Shown in pieces: positions 1 through 7,806 of a stretch of 64,000 nucleotides of DNA. The position numbers were made by a program, and so were the translations under genes. Position 1 is the first letter of the stretch, and every line of letters starts with the position of its first letter. Source of the stretch: Sphingobacterium spiritivorum (GTDB lineage: Bacteria > Bacteroidota > Bacteroidia > Sphingobacteriales > Sphingobacteriaceae); the NCBI RefSeq assembly GCF_016724845.1, contig NZ_CP068082.1:3224001-3288000 (forward strand), given 5' to 3'. Under the pieces are notes generated by a model, which saw only the letters and a list, made by a program, of their open reading frames with translations, did not search any database and was not told the origin of the DNA.

Positions 1-642
1 CAAAACCTGAATGCACAGCAGCAGGCGTATATTGGCATTGCAGCATTAGCAGGAAAAGGCGAGCTTTCAAAGTTAAAAACACAGTTAAACAAAGGACTTG
101 ATGCCGGATTGACTGTCAATCAGATCAGGGAAGTACTTATACACGTCTATGCTTATGCCGGATTTCCCCGGAGTCTCAGAGGTTTACAAACCTTTATGGC
201 GGTGGTGGATGAGCGTAAGGCAAAAGGGATTGAAGATATATCAGGGACTGAGGCATCACCTATAGCAGATCAGCAGCCTAAGTACGATAGAGGAAAAGCT
301 ATACTGGAAGAGCTGAGCGGTATCACTGAAAGCGGGCCAAAAACCGGATATGCTGCATTTGCCCCTCCTATAGAGATCTTTCTGAAAGAACATCTCTTTG
401 CCGATATTTTTGAACGGGATGTGCTGACGTATAAAGAACGGGAACTGATAACCGTGTCCGTACTTAGCGGTATCGGTGGAGTCGAGCCCATGTTACGTTC
501 TCATTTTAATCTGTGTCTGAATGTGGGATTAACACCTGATCAGTTGCAGCAGTTTGTAGGTGTTATCAAATCCACTGTCGGCAGCAAAGAAGCAAAAGCA
601 GTACAGCATGTTCTGAACGAGGTATTGAACAGTAAGAAGTAG
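1..642 (+). CDS. Carboxymuconolactone decarboxylase family protein (5' truncated by window)
   Basis: The reading frame is open from base 1, so the true start lies upstream and this is the last 213 residues. Two CMD-type helical modules are visible. The first contains the stretch around VLIHVYAYAGFP, where related proteins place the AhpD-like active helix. The second contains LRSHFNLCLNVG. Neither has a clear CxxC, so an AhpD-like peroxidase role is not supported; a gamma-carboxymuconolactone decarboxylase-like or uncharacterised oxidoreductase role is more likely. It lies 20 nt upstream of an alpha/beta hydrolase, and a cupin follows. This trio is common in Bacteroidota and probably acts on a small organic substrate, but the reaction is unknown. 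Confidence 0.85.
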   Translation, partial: QNLNAQQQAYIGIAALAGKGELSKLKTQLNKGLDAGLTVNQIREVLIHVYAYAGFPRSLRGLQTFMAVVDERKAKGIEDISGTEASPIADQQPKYDRGKAILEELSGITESGPKTGYAAFAPPIEIFLKEHLFADIFERDVLTYKERELITVSVLSGIGGVEPMLRSHFNLCLNVGLTPDQLQQFVGVIKSTVGSKEAKAVQHVLNEVLNSKK

Positions 643-662
643 AATCTAACAATATTCAAAAG

Positions 663-1727
663 ATGAAAAAATTATCATTAATAGTCGCATTTGCGATGTC
701 AATAGCGGAAACAGCTAATGTGAATGCACAAACTAAACAAAAAGAACAGGATAAAAATCCTTACACTCTGGTATATGACGGAGCTATTATTAAAAATGAA
801 AAAGGAAAAGTAAATATCCATCCTGTCACATATAAATTAAATGGGATTGATATCGCTGCCAATGTGTATACACCTGCTGATTACGATGCTGCAAAGAAAT
901 ACCCGGCCATCGTGGTCGCACATCCTAATGGCGGTATAAAGGAACAGACAGCCGGGCTGTATGCCCAGCGTCTGGCTGAAGCAGGTTATATAACCCTTGC
1001 TGCGGATGCAGCTTATCAGGGCGCAAGTGGCGGAGAGCCTCGTCATACAGACAATCCTGCATTCCGTACAGAAGATATTCACGGTATGGCTGATTTTATC
1101 AGTCAGTATGCAGGGGTAGATGAGAGTCGTGTAGGTGCTTTAGGTATCTGTGGCGGGGGTGGTTACACCCTTAAAGCTGCTCAATCTGACAAAAGACTTA
1201 AAGCAATTGCTACGCTAAGTATGTTTAATTCAGGAGAGGTAAGACGCAATGGTTTCCAGAACTCTCAGATAAACACGATCCAGGAGCGTCTTCAAAAAGC
1301 ATCGGATGCGCGTAGACAGGAAGCCGAAGGTAGGGAGATCCTTTATTCAGGCGTAGCAAGTGTAACAGACGACGAAATAGCCAAAACTCCGGCAGGCTTG
1401 TATCAGGATGGATTTGTTTATTATTACAGGACTCATGCACATCCCAATTCAACTTTCCTGTATACCACTAGTAGTTTACTTGACTTAATGACCTGGGATG
1501 CTACTAATCAGATTGAATTGATAGATCAGCCTTTGTTAATGATGGCCGGAAGCAAAGCCGATACAAAGTATATGACTGATGAGGCATTCCCCAAAGCAAT
1601 CAATGCACGCAACAAGGAGTTATTTTTGATTGACGGAGCCAGTCATATTGAGACCTATTGGAAGCCTGAATATGTAAAGCAGGCAGTTCATAAACTGGAT
1701 AGTTTTTTTAAAGAATATCTGAAATAA
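663..1727 (+). CDS. Secreted alpha/beta hydrolase (dienelactone hydrolase-like, Cys nucleophile)
   Basis: 354 aa with an N-terminal signal peptide (cleavage probably after NVNAQ, about residue 23), so it is periplasmic. The fold is recognised by the HPNGG oxyanion region near residue 87 and the nucleophile elbow G-I-C163-G-G. Cys at the elbow is typical of dienelactone hydrolases rather than the usual Ser esterases. Likely acid and base are D300 (MAGSKAD) and H328 (GASH). It follows the CMD-family gene by 20 nt and is probably co-transcribed with it and possibly with the cupin. Substrate unknown; an ester or lactone hydrolase is the safe call. Confidence 0.85.
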   Translation: MKKLSLIVAFAMSIAETANVNAQTKQKEQDKNPYTLVYDGAIIKNEKGKVNIHPVTYKLNGIDIAANVYTPADYDAAKKYPAIVVAHPNGGIKEQTAGLYAQRLAEAGYITLAADAAYQGASGGEPRHTDNPAFRTEDIHGMADFISQYAGVDESRVGALGICGGGGYTLKAAQSDKRLKAIATLSMFNSGEVRRNGFQNSQINTIQERLQKASDARRQEAEGREILYSGVASVTDDEIAKTPAGLYQDGFVYYYRTHAHPNSTFLYTTSSLLDLMTWDATNQIELIDQPLLMMAGSKADTKYMTDEAFPKAINARNKELFLIDGASHIETYWKPEYVKQAVHKLDSFFKEYLK

Positions 1728-1875
1728 ATAACGACGTAAATGACCTTTCCCAATACCGGGATTAGTAATGCGTATATTGTACTATCTGTAATCGCAACAA
1801 AGGTTAGCCGGTTAGCATCTTCAAAAATTCTATAAAGTTCATCTTACACATTTTAATACTTAATATCCATTCACA

Positions 1876-2370
1876 ATGACATACATAAAAGTAATTTCTC
1901 CTTTGATAATCGCTTCCATGCTGGTTGCATGTGAAGGCAATACTCAATCTGTTGAAAATAAAACCTCGGAAATGAATAACCAGATCTTTGAAAAGGGCGA
2001 AAAAATAGCCAATGATAATTTTACCGGAACAGCCTGGCTGAATAATCTGGTCACAGCAGATAGTATCAATCAGAATGCTGTAGGAAGTGTAACCTTTGAG
2101 CCCGGAGCAAGAACAAAATGGCATTCCCATCCGGCCGGACAGATTATTCTGGCACTCGATGGTGTAGGTTATTATCAGGAAGAGGGAAAGGAAAAAGTGG
2201 TCATAAGAAAAGGTGAAGTGGTAAAATGTCCGGTGGACGTTCCGCATTGGCATGGAGCCAGTGCGGATACAGCATTTGTACAGGTAGCCATAACCGGCCG
2301 TGAAAAAGGGGAAACGGTATGGCTAAAGCCGGTAACTGATGCAGAATACCATAATGGTCCAAAACATTAA
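1876..2370 (+). CDS. Cupin-domain lipoprotein
   Basis: 164 aa. The lipobox LVAC gives a lipidated Cys19, so the protein should sit in the periplasm on a membrane. It is a single cupin barrel: motif 1 G-x5-H83-x-H85-x3-Q89-x6-G has Gln where many cupins have Glu, and motif 2 ends in P-H124-W-H126. Three His are therefore available to bind a metal. Small cupins of this type are often found beside carboxymuconolactone decarboxylase-like genes, as here, and may be isomerases, lyases or dioxygenases. A 148-nt gap separates it from the hydrolase, so co-transcription is uncertain. Confidence 0.85.
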   Translation: MTYIKVISPLIIASMLVACEGNTQSVENKTSEMNNQIFEKGEKIANDNFTGTAWLNNLVTADSINQNAVGSVTFEPGARTKWHSHPAGQIILALDGVGYYQEEGKEKVVIRKGEVVKCPVDVPHWHGASADTAFVQVAITGREKGETVWLKPVTDAEYHNGPKH

Positions 2371-2431
2371 AGGTTTTAGAAGCATTAGACAATTTTCTTT
2401 TTGAATTTCATATTTTTATTAGCACAATAAT

Positions 2432-2439
2432 TAACTTTG
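2432..2439 (+). promoter_or_regulatory. Bacteroidota -7 promoter element
   Basis: TAACTTTG matches the TAnnTTTG element, 46 nt upstream of the DUF3667 start codon. No TTTG lies at the expected -33 spacing, so only half of the promoter is supported. Confidence 0.45.
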
Positions 2440-2485
2440 CGCTGAAAAGAATTGAAATCATTATTAATGCTAAATATAAAACTAA

Positions 2486-3208
2486 ATGGCTGAAAATTGT
2501 CGTAACTGCAATGCACTTATTACCGGTAATTATTGTTCAGATTGTGGGCAAAAAGTGAAATTGGATAGGATAAACGGTCATTATATTAAACATGAAATTG
2601 AACATGTCTTACATTTTGAAAAGGGAATTCTTTATACGATAAAGGCATTACTGCTTCATCCGGGAGCAAGTGTTCGCGAATTTATTTCCGAAAACAGAAA
2701 CAGACTTGTCAAGCCGATCATCTTTATTGTTATCACTTCACTCATTTATTCGTTGACGGCACATTTTTTTCATATTGAAGAAGGGTATATAAATATTGCG
2801 TATGCAAAGAAAGCATCTGCCGTTAACTATCTTAATCAATGGGTACAAGGTCACTATGGATATGCGAATTTAATAATGGGAATCTTCATAGCAGCCTGGG
2901 TAAGATTATTCTTCAGAAAGTATGATGTCAATTTTTATGAAATAATCATCCTTTTATTTTTTGTAATGGGTATCGAAATGTTGTTTTGCGCGCTATTTGC
3001 ACTATTGGAAGGAGTGACCCATCTGCCTTTGGCACCGGTTGCTTCAGTGATCGTATTAATATATACAACATGGGGAATTGGTAATTTCTTTGGCAAAAAA
3101 ACGGTTAATTACCTGAAGGCCTTCTTTGCCTATGTGTTGGGTACAGTTTCTTTTTCTGTAGCCATCCTGATTATCGGTACGATGGTCGATTTATTACTAA
3201 AACACTAA
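2486..3208 (+). CDS. DUF3667 zinc-ribbon membrane protein
   Basis: 240 aa. An N-terminal zinc ribbon (C5, C8, C17, C20, ending in CGQK) is followed by a short cytoplasmic stretch and about five hydrophobic segments from residue 75 to the C-terminus. This is the architecture of the DUF3667 family, widespread in Bacteroidota and of unknown function. It appears to be a single-gene unit: a TAnnTTTG box lies upstream and another promoter box precedes the next gene. Confidence 0.8.
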   Translation: MAENCRNCNALITGNYCSDCGQKVKLDRINGHYIKHEIEHVLHFEKGILYTIKALLLHPGASVREFISENRNRLVKPIIFIVITSLIYSLTAHFFHIEEGYINIAYAKKASAVNYLNQWVQGHYGYANLIMGIFIAAWVRLFFRKYDVNFYEIIILLFFVMGIEMLFCALFALLEGVTHLPLAPVASVIVLIYTTWGIGNFFGKKTVNYLKAFFAYVLGTVSFSVAILIIGTMVDLLLKH

Positions 3209-3246
3209 TTGGTATTCAGATATCCTCTGAAGAATTTATAATACGG

Positions 3247-3254
3247 TATCTTTG
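3247..3254 (+). promoter_or_regulatory. Bacteroidota -7 promoter element
   Basis: TATCTTTG matches TAnnTTTG, 22 nt before the GNAT start codon, which predicts a short leader. No clear -33 TTTG was found. Confidence 0.5.
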
Positions 3255-3276
3255 TACGGTAAAAGCTCAAAACAGT

Positions 3277-3798
3277 ATGGGAAATATCATCATAAATAAA
3301 GTTACGCTTAGTGATGTAGATCAATTGCAACAGATTGGTAAGCGGACGTTCTCGGAAACTTTTTCCACAGAGAATTCGGCAGAAAATATGCTTAAATATC
3401 TGGATGAAGGATTCGCATTAGATAAGCTGACCGCCGAACTTCAGCATCCGGATTCTGAATTCTATTTTGCTGTGCTCAACAGTGAAGTGATCGGTTATCT
3501 GAAACTGAACCAGGGACAATCTCAAACAGAACTTAAAGATGATAAAGCACTCGAAATTGAGCGTATCTATGTGTTGAAAGAATTCCATGGTCAGCAAGTC
3601 GGCCAGTTGCTATATGATAAAGCAATACAAGTAGCACAGGAAAAAGGCGCCTCTTATGTATGGTTAGGAGTATGGGAAGAAAATCCGCGGGCCATCCGGT
3701 TCTATAAGAAAAATGGTTTTGTGGAATTTGATAAACATATTTTTAGATTGGGTGACGAAGAACAAACCGATATTATGATGAAACTGCAACTGGTATAG
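3277..3798 (+). CDS. GNAT family N-acetyltransferase
   Basis: 173 aa, full length for a single-domain GNAT. Acetyl-CoA-binding motif A is seen at IERIYVLKEFHGQQVGQLL (Q/R-x-x-G-x-G variant), followed by motif B at NPRAIRFYKKNGF. Substrate cannot be told from the sequence; amines of small molecules, peptides or spermidine are all possible. It ends in a strong bidirectional terminator shared with the convergent gene. Confidence 0.9.
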   Translation: MGNIIINKVTLSDVDQLQQIGKRTFSETFSTENSAENMLKYLDEGFALDKLTAELQHPDSEFYFAVLNSEVIGYLKLNQGQSQTELKDDKALEIERIYVLKEFHGQQVGQLLYDKAIQVAQEKGASYVWLGVWEENPRAIRFYKKNGFVEFDKHIFRLGDEEQTDIMMKLQLV

Positions 3799-3825
3799 AA
3801 TAAGCAACTGTTGCTATAATAAGAT

Positions 3826-3869
3826 AAAAAGGGAGCTATTAAAACTTATTTTAATAGCTCCCTTTTTTT
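3826..3869. terminator. Bidirectional rho-independent terminator
   Basis: The stem pairs AAAAAGGGAGCTATTAAAA with its complement ATTTTAATAGCTCCCTTTTTT, with a very short loop and a T-run on each strand. It lies between the convergent GNAT and one-TM protein genes. Confidence 0.9.
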
Positions 3870-3887
3870 GTTCTTACCAGTATCTGT

Positions 3888-4736
3888 TTACTTATTCAGC
3901 ACATATTTATTTAGAATATATGGAGTTACTGGTTTCAGTCTTTTCTCCGGGAAAAGCGGATGAAATCCGCTGCCAGTATAGAATTCTGCACTATCCACGG
4001 TTATTTTAGTATACCAGAGGTTATTTATGGAACTTATTGTCAAGGTCTCCGGAACATTTATTTTTCTGAAGTTGAACAGTTTTGCAGAGTCTAATGCCAA
4101 TACTGTTGCACCTTCTACCTTTTCCTGACAGGGGACAGATTTGTAGCGGTCACCCGTCCAGTACATGCAGCCCTGACTTCCATTGTATGCGAACATATAT
4201 GTCCCTCCGCATAATGTTGTTGCTGCCATCAGACTCAAAGCTGTTTGCTTAATATTTCGTTTGAACCATGGTTTTTTAGGGCCTGGGGAAACAGTTTCTC
4301 CTGGCTCTGTTTCTTCTTCTCCTGGTGGTAAGTCTTTAGGAGGATCGGAAGTGATTTCAGGCTCAACTGGTTTATTTGCTAGTCTCCATTCTTCAAATGG
4401 TCTCGGGGTAAAGTCTACAAGCCATGCTAGAAGTTTTATGTTTTTATCTTCTGTATCTCTAGTTTCACGTTTGAGATAATTTATAAGAGGTTTGAACTTA
4501 TCAACATCCTTAAATTTCCTAATACTTTGAGCATAATCTGTCACATCATTTCCTATTTCGAAGAATTCCCTGATAATATCTCTGTCTGTTTTTAGAAACC
4601 TTCTTTCAAGTACCGTCAAGCATTCTCTTCTTAGTTTAGCTGGAGTAGGACATTCCAAATTCTGAGAAAGTTCATGCTTTTCTTTCTTATTTAGATAAGA
4701 ATTTAGTACTTCCTTTTTATAATCATCAAACATCAT
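3888..4736 (-). CDS. Hypothetical protein with one TM segment, Sphingobacteriaceae-type
   Basis: 282 aa, function not recognised. Residues 1-120 are charged and helical, probably cytoplasmic. Residues 122-158 are a Pro/Glu-rich linker, 164-184 a single TM helix, and 185-282 an extracytoplasmic domain with C190 (QGCMYWTGD) and C203 (VPCQ), a possible disulfide. From memory, C-terminal domains of this look recur in Sphingobacteriaceae hypothetical proteins; this is unverified. The topology (cytoplasmic domain, TM, periplasmic domain) resembles a membrane regulator. Its upstream region carries an array of ATTCCG repeats, so it is probably regulated by a DNA-binding protein, perhaps the nearby response regulator. 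Confidence 0.7.
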   Translation of the reverse strand: MMFDDYKKEVLNSYLNKKEKHELSQNLECPTPAKLRRECLTVLERRFLKTDRDIIREFFEIGNDVTDYAQSIRKFKDVDKFKPLINYLKRETRDTEDKNIKLLAWLVDFTPRPFEEWRLANKPVEPEITSDPPKDLPPGEEETEPGETVSPGPKKPWFKRNIKQTALSLMAATTLCGGTYMFAYNGSQGCMYWTGDRYKSVPCQEKVEGATVLALDSAKLFNFRKINVPETLTISSINNLWYTKITVDSAEFYTGSGFHPLFPEKRLKPVTPYILNKYVLNK

Positions 4737-4763
4737 TTCAAAAATTTAGAATTAAAAATACAC

Positions 4764-4829
4764 CGGAATTTCCGGAATCTTTTACGGTTTTCCGGAATTC
4801 CATCGGAATTGATGGAATCATCGGAATTG
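4764..4829. repeat. Direct repeats of a CGGAAT core, mostly 9-bp period
   Basis: NNCGGAAT-like units start at 4764, 4773, 4793, 4804, 4813 (core GGAAT only) and 4822. On the minus strand they read as tandem ATTCCGATG / ATTCCATCA-type nonamers. They lie 28-93 bp upstream of the minus-strand one-TM gene, so they are candidate operators. Confidence 0.7.
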
Positions 4830-4937
4830 TTTGGTAATTAGTTGGTTATGCGTATTAATTTTGTTTCAGCAATCAGGTCAAGCTTTGATTCAATAGCTGA
4901 ATAAAGATACAAAACTGATTTCAAAAAAGAGAAGATA

Positions 4938-5068
4938 ACACGGAGGTTAGTAGCCGGTTTGGGAAGCAGTTACCCGCTTCCGTGTTTGAATCTCACACAC
5001 TTCCCAAAAATTTCAGAAGGCCTTCTGATTTACAACGTGTAGCAATCGCCGCGATCTGTTTCGCGGTG
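4938..5068 (+). ncRNA. Candidate structured RNA or leader with mutually exclusive stems
   Basis: ACACGGAGG (4938-4946) pairs with CTTCCGTGT (4977-4985) over 9 bp including one G-T. TTTGGGAAG (4958-4966) pairs with CTTCCCAAA (5000-5008) over 9 bp. GGAAGC (4962-4967) can instead pair with GCTTCC (4976-4981). A small hairpin with a TTGAATC loop resembles a tRNA T-arm (4982-4998). The palindrome at 5014-5027 and the hairpin at 5047-5068 follow. This density of pairing suggests a real RNA structure, but no known RNA family is recognised. Confidence 0.4.
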
Positions 5069-5104
5069 AACTACAGAGTATTTCACTTTTAAAATTTTTG
5101 ACTT

Positions 5105-5272
5105 ATGTTATCATTTTTTATTGCTTTATTATTAGGACTTATATCTCCTTCAGGCACACCGACAACTCATAACAATAACGGTACAGCGACAACCTATAAC
5201 AATACTAATGATCCGGATACACCAGATGACGGAGATACAGGTGGAGACACAGGGCAGGTTCGTCCTAAATAA
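5105..5272 (+). CDS. Small exported-looking peptide, 55 aa
   Basis: ATG at 5105 opens a 55-codon frame ending at TAA 5270-5272. Residues 2-13 are strongly hydrophobic (LSFFIALLLGLI), like a short signal or membrane segment. The rest is low-complexity and polar, rich in Thr, Asn, Gly and Asp (TPDDGDTGGDTG), and ends in VRPK. The Asn/Thr part is internally repeated (TTHNNNGTA / TTYNNTNDP). A terminator follows within 10 nt and a structured leader precedes it, both of which support expression. It lies between a one-TM protein and a TPR sensor kinase, so a signal peptide for that kinase is conceivable; function is unknown. Confidence 0.5.
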   Translation: MLSFFIALLLGLISPSGTPTTHNNNGTATTYNNTNDPDTPDDGDTGGDTGQVRPK

Positions 5273-5277
5273 GAATA

Positions 5278-5313
5278 AAAAAGTAGGGCAGGGTTAACCG
5301 CCCTACTTCTTTT
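5278..5313 (+). terminator. Rho-independent terminator after the 55-aa ORF
   Basis: The stem is AAGTAGGGC (5281-5289) with GCCCTACTT (5300-5308), enclosing GGTTAACC, and is followed by CTTTT. Confidence 0.85.
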
Positions 5314-5338
5314 AGAATATTTTCTTAATTAGATTTAG

Positions 5339-5359
5339 AATATCAGAATTCCTGATATT
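5339..5359. repeat. Inverted repeat upstream of the sensor kinase
   Basis: AATATCAG and CTGATATT form an 8-bp dyad around AATTC. It has no T-run, so a protein-binding operator is likelier than a terminator. Confidence 0.5.
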
Positions 5360-5409
5360 ACTTTGAATACAAGAGTGTGCTATAAAAGAATACTTTATGC
5401 AACACAAAT

Positions 5410-5444
5410 AAACCAAAGGGATATACTCTTTGGTTTATTTTTTT
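5410..5444 (+). terminator. Hairpin with T-run just upstream of the sensor kinase
   Basis: AAACCAAAG (5410-5418) pairs with CTTTGGTTT (5428-5436), followed by ATTTTTTT. It is a typical intrinsic terminator, about 26 nt before the proposed kinase start, so it may attenuate read-through into the kinase gene. Confidence 0.7.
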
Positions 5445-5470
5445 GTAATTTAGAGGAAATTATACTTGTC

Positions 5471-7129
5471 TTGAGACCTCTTTTTTTATACTTGTTGTTT
5501 ATATCTTTTTTATCCTGTAGCAAAGAAGCTGATCATCAGGAAAAAGTGGTTGTTAACCCTTACTTTGATAAAGCATTCGAATTTGTTGAAATAAATAAAT
5601 TGGACAGTGCTTTTATCTATTTTGATAAGGCAAAAGAATTATTCCTGTCAGTAAATGATAGTTTAGGAGCTGGTAAATGTTTAATAAATAATGCAATCAC
5701 GCTAACAGAACAAGGCGACTTTTTTGGAGGGCAGGAAACATCCTTAGAGGCGATCAAATATTTAAATGAAAACATAAAAAAGCACCACTATTATCTAGGC
5801 TCCAATTATAATAATCTTGGAGTTGCAACATATAATCTAAGAGACTATGATAACTCTTTAAGGTTTTATGAATTGGCTGTTAAATTTTCAGAAGACTCTT
5901 TGAATACCCGTGTTTATCTAAATAACATGGCAAAAATTTATCAGGAAATTGGAAACTACACGGAGTCATTAAAATTGTTTCAGCATATTCTTGTTGGAAC
6001 AAGTAAGAATAAAGTTGAATATGCACGTGCATTAACTAATATCGCTTATACAAAATGGCTTCAGAATCCCAATTACGATGCTCGTCCAGAGCTTTTTAAA
6101 GCATTAGCAATCCGAACACAAGAAAAAGATCTTTGGGGACAGAATTCTAGCTATGCGCATCTTTCAGATTATTATCATAAAAGCATTCCCGATTCTGCAT
6201 TATACTTTGCAAACCGTATGTATGCTGTAGCTAAAGAGATAAAAAGTGCGGATGACCAATTGGAGGGCTTACAAAAACTGATTAAGCTTAGTCCTGCGGC
6301 TTTATCAAAGCATTATTTTGAAATTTATCAGGCACTTGATGATAGTGTACAGACAGCCCGTAATGCAGCAAAAAATCAGTTTGCGTTGATACGGTATGAG
6401 ACAGAAAAACATAAAGCAGAGAACCTTAAACTTCAACAGGATAATACAAAGAAAGGATTCATGCTTGTCAGTTTGCTGTTTCTGGTTTTATCGGGCTCAG
6501 TTATAGTCATAATCTTGTATAGAAAACGACGGCAACGTCTGGAATTGAAAACGGAAACTGCTATCCGGGAGAATCAGTTGCGAACTTCAAAAAAGGTACA
6601 TGATGTAGTTGCGAACGGATTGTATCGGGTGATGACCGAAATTGAGAATCAGGAGGAATTAAACCGGGATAATGTGCTGGACAAACTGGAAGATATGTAT
6701 GAAAAATCCAGAGATATCTCCTATGAAAAAATTGAATTTGAACACCAGAATTTCCATGAAAAAATAGCGGCTCTGTTAAGATCTTTTGCGACAGACCAGG
6801 TCAAGGTTGTATTGATCGGAAATACCGGGGAACTGTGGAAGAAAGTGGATGCAAAAGTTAAGTATGAGGTAGAACATATTCTCCAGGAATTCATGGTGAA
6901 TATGAAAAAACACAGTGGTGCCAGTAATGTTGCTGTGAAATTCGAAAGGAATGATAATCGGATCCGGATCTCTTATTCGGATAATGGAATAGGCATCAAA
7001 GATAACCTTCAATTTAACAATGGTTTGAAAAATACGGGAACCCGTATTGAGAATATTCAGGGAGCAATTACCTTTGAAACTCAAACGGAAAGAGGATTGA
7101 AAATACAGTTTTCCTTTCCTGTATCTTAA
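5471..7129 (+). CDS. TPR-containing sensor histidine kinase (lipoprotein-type N-terminus)
   Basis: The frame is open from TTG 5363, but an intrinsic terminator lies inside that extension. TTG 5471 gives a clean lipoprotein signal (LFISFLSC, Cys about residue 16), with AGAGG 14 nt upstream, so I chose 5471 (552 aa). Residues 25-320 are helical tetratricopeptide repeats in the periplasm. A TM helix lies at about 329-351, then a coiled coil. A HisKA_3-like phosphoacceptor follows, KKVH377DVV. The HATPase_c domain shows the N-box EFMVNMKKHSGA, DNGIGI and NGLKNTGTRIENI. It forms an operon with the response regulator 11 nt downstream. The signal sensed is unknown. The start is uncertain; the function class is not. 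Confidence 0.85.
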   Translation: MRPLFLYLLFISFLSCSKEADHQEKVVVNPYFDKAFEFVEINKLDSAFIYFDKAKELFLSVNDSLGAGKCLINNAITLTEQGDFFGGQETSLEAIKYLNENIKKHHYYLGSNYNNLGVATYNLRDYDNSLRFYELAVKFSEDSLNTRVYLNNMAKIYQEIGNYTESLKLFQHILVGTSKNKVEYARALTNIAYTKWLQNPNYDARPELFKALAIRTQEKDLWGQNSSYAHLSDYYHKSIPDSALYFANRMYAVAKEIKSADDQLEGLQKLIKLSPAALSKHYFEIYQALDDSVQTARNAAKNQFALIRYETEKHKAENLKLQQDNTKKGFMLVSLLFLVLSGSVIVIILYRKRRQRLELKTETAIRENQLRTSKKVHDVVANGLYRVMTEIENQEELNRDNVLDKLEDMYEKSRDISYEKIEFEHQNFHEKIAALLRSFATDQVKVVLIGNTGELWKKVDAKVKYEVEHILQEFMVNMKKHSGASNVAVKFERNDNRIRISYSDNGIGIKDNLQFNNGLKNTGTRIENIQGAITFETQTERGLKIQFSFPVS

Positions 7130-7140
7130 ATTGACAAAGG

Positions 7141-7806
7141 ATGTTTAGAAAAGTATTAATTGCAGAAGACCAGGAGAGTGCCAATATTTCAGTACGGAAA
7201 ACACTGGCTGATCTCGGAATACAACATACAGACTATGTGTATTACTGTGATGACGCTCTTACACGTATAGAAAAAGCTTTGAAAGCAGATCAGCCTTATG
7301 ATTTGCTCATAACTGATCTTTCTTTTGAGGAAGATCAATATCGGCAGCGACTTCCTAATGGCGATGATCTTATCAAAGCAGTCAAACTGGAACAACCAAC
7401 AATAAAAATCGTTGTATTTTCCGCAGAAGATAAGTCACAGGTAATTGATACGCTCTTTGAAGAGTTGAGTATCGATGCCTATGTCAGGAAGGCGCGTAAT
7501 GATGCCCAGTATCTGAAAGAAGCTATTAATACCATCTACCAGAATCGGAAATACCGTTCTCCTAATCTAAAGCCAATTGTTAAAGAACGAAATTCTTACG
7601 AATTTGCTGATTTTGATATCACAATTATTTCCCTGCTCTCTCAGGGAGTTCTGCAAAAAGATATACCCTTCCATCTGCAGCAGCGGAATATTAAACCTTC
7701 CGGACTAAGCAGCGTAGAGAAACGTCTTAATCATATGAAAGAATCTCTCGACTTTACAAAGAATGAGCAACTCATTGCTTTCTGTAAAGACATCGGGATT
7801 ATATAA
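7141..7806 (+). CDS. Response regulator with receiver and helical DNA-binding domain
   Basis: 221 aa. The receiver domain (1-130) has the acidic pair E9/D10, phosphoacceptor D59 (LLITD), the conserved Ser of VVFSAED, and the conserved Lys in YVRKAR. The C-terminal 70 residues (from SYEFADFDITIISLLSQG) look like a diverged LuxR-type helix-turn-helix: LSSVEKRLNHMK sits where the recognition helix would be. It is the partner of the TPR kinase immediately upstream. Candidate targets are the ATTCCG repeats and the dyad at 5339-5359. Confidence 0.88.
   Translation: MFRKVLIAEDQESANISVRKTLADLGIQHTDYVYYCDDALTRIEKALKADQPYDLLITDLSFEEDQYRQRLPNGDDLIKAVKLEQPTIKIVVFSAEDKSQVIDTLFEELSIDAYVRKARNDAQYLKEAINTIYQNRKYRSPNLKPIVKERNSYEFADFDITIISLLSQGVLQKDIPFHLQQRNIKPSGLSSVEKRLNHMKESLDFTKNEQLIAFCKDIGII

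Larger units (their letters stand above)
4737..5104. other. Intergenic region with repeat array and dense hairpins
   Basis: There is no gene in this 368-nt stretch. It holds the ATTCCG/CGGAAT direct repeats (4764-4829), a cluster of alternative stems (4938-5008), the palindrome CAGAAGGCCTTCTG (5014-5027), and an 8-bp hairpin CGCCGCGA/TCGCGGTG (5047-5068), just before a small ORF. This looks like a regulatory leader or a noncoding RNA rather than empty sequence. Confidence 0.6.

Noticed and set aside
1804..2253. 149-codon minus-strand ORF
   Set aside because: Opposite to the cupin lipoprotein, whose metal-binding motifs are intact; Cys- and aromatic-rich shadow.
4183..4479. 98-codon plus-strand ORF
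   Set aside because: It is the antisense shadow of the linker and TM region of the one-TM protein; no homology features.
4958..5008. Possible tRNA gene with a T-arm-like TTGAATC loop and paired ends
   Set aside because: The T-stem has a mismatch, the anticodon arm does not form a 5-bp stem with a 7-nt loop, and no D-arm is visible. I keep it as a structured region, not as a tRNA.
3888..7806. Idea that the signalling patch is a mobile island with integrase
   Set aside because: No integrase, transposase or clear direct-repeat boundaries were seen.
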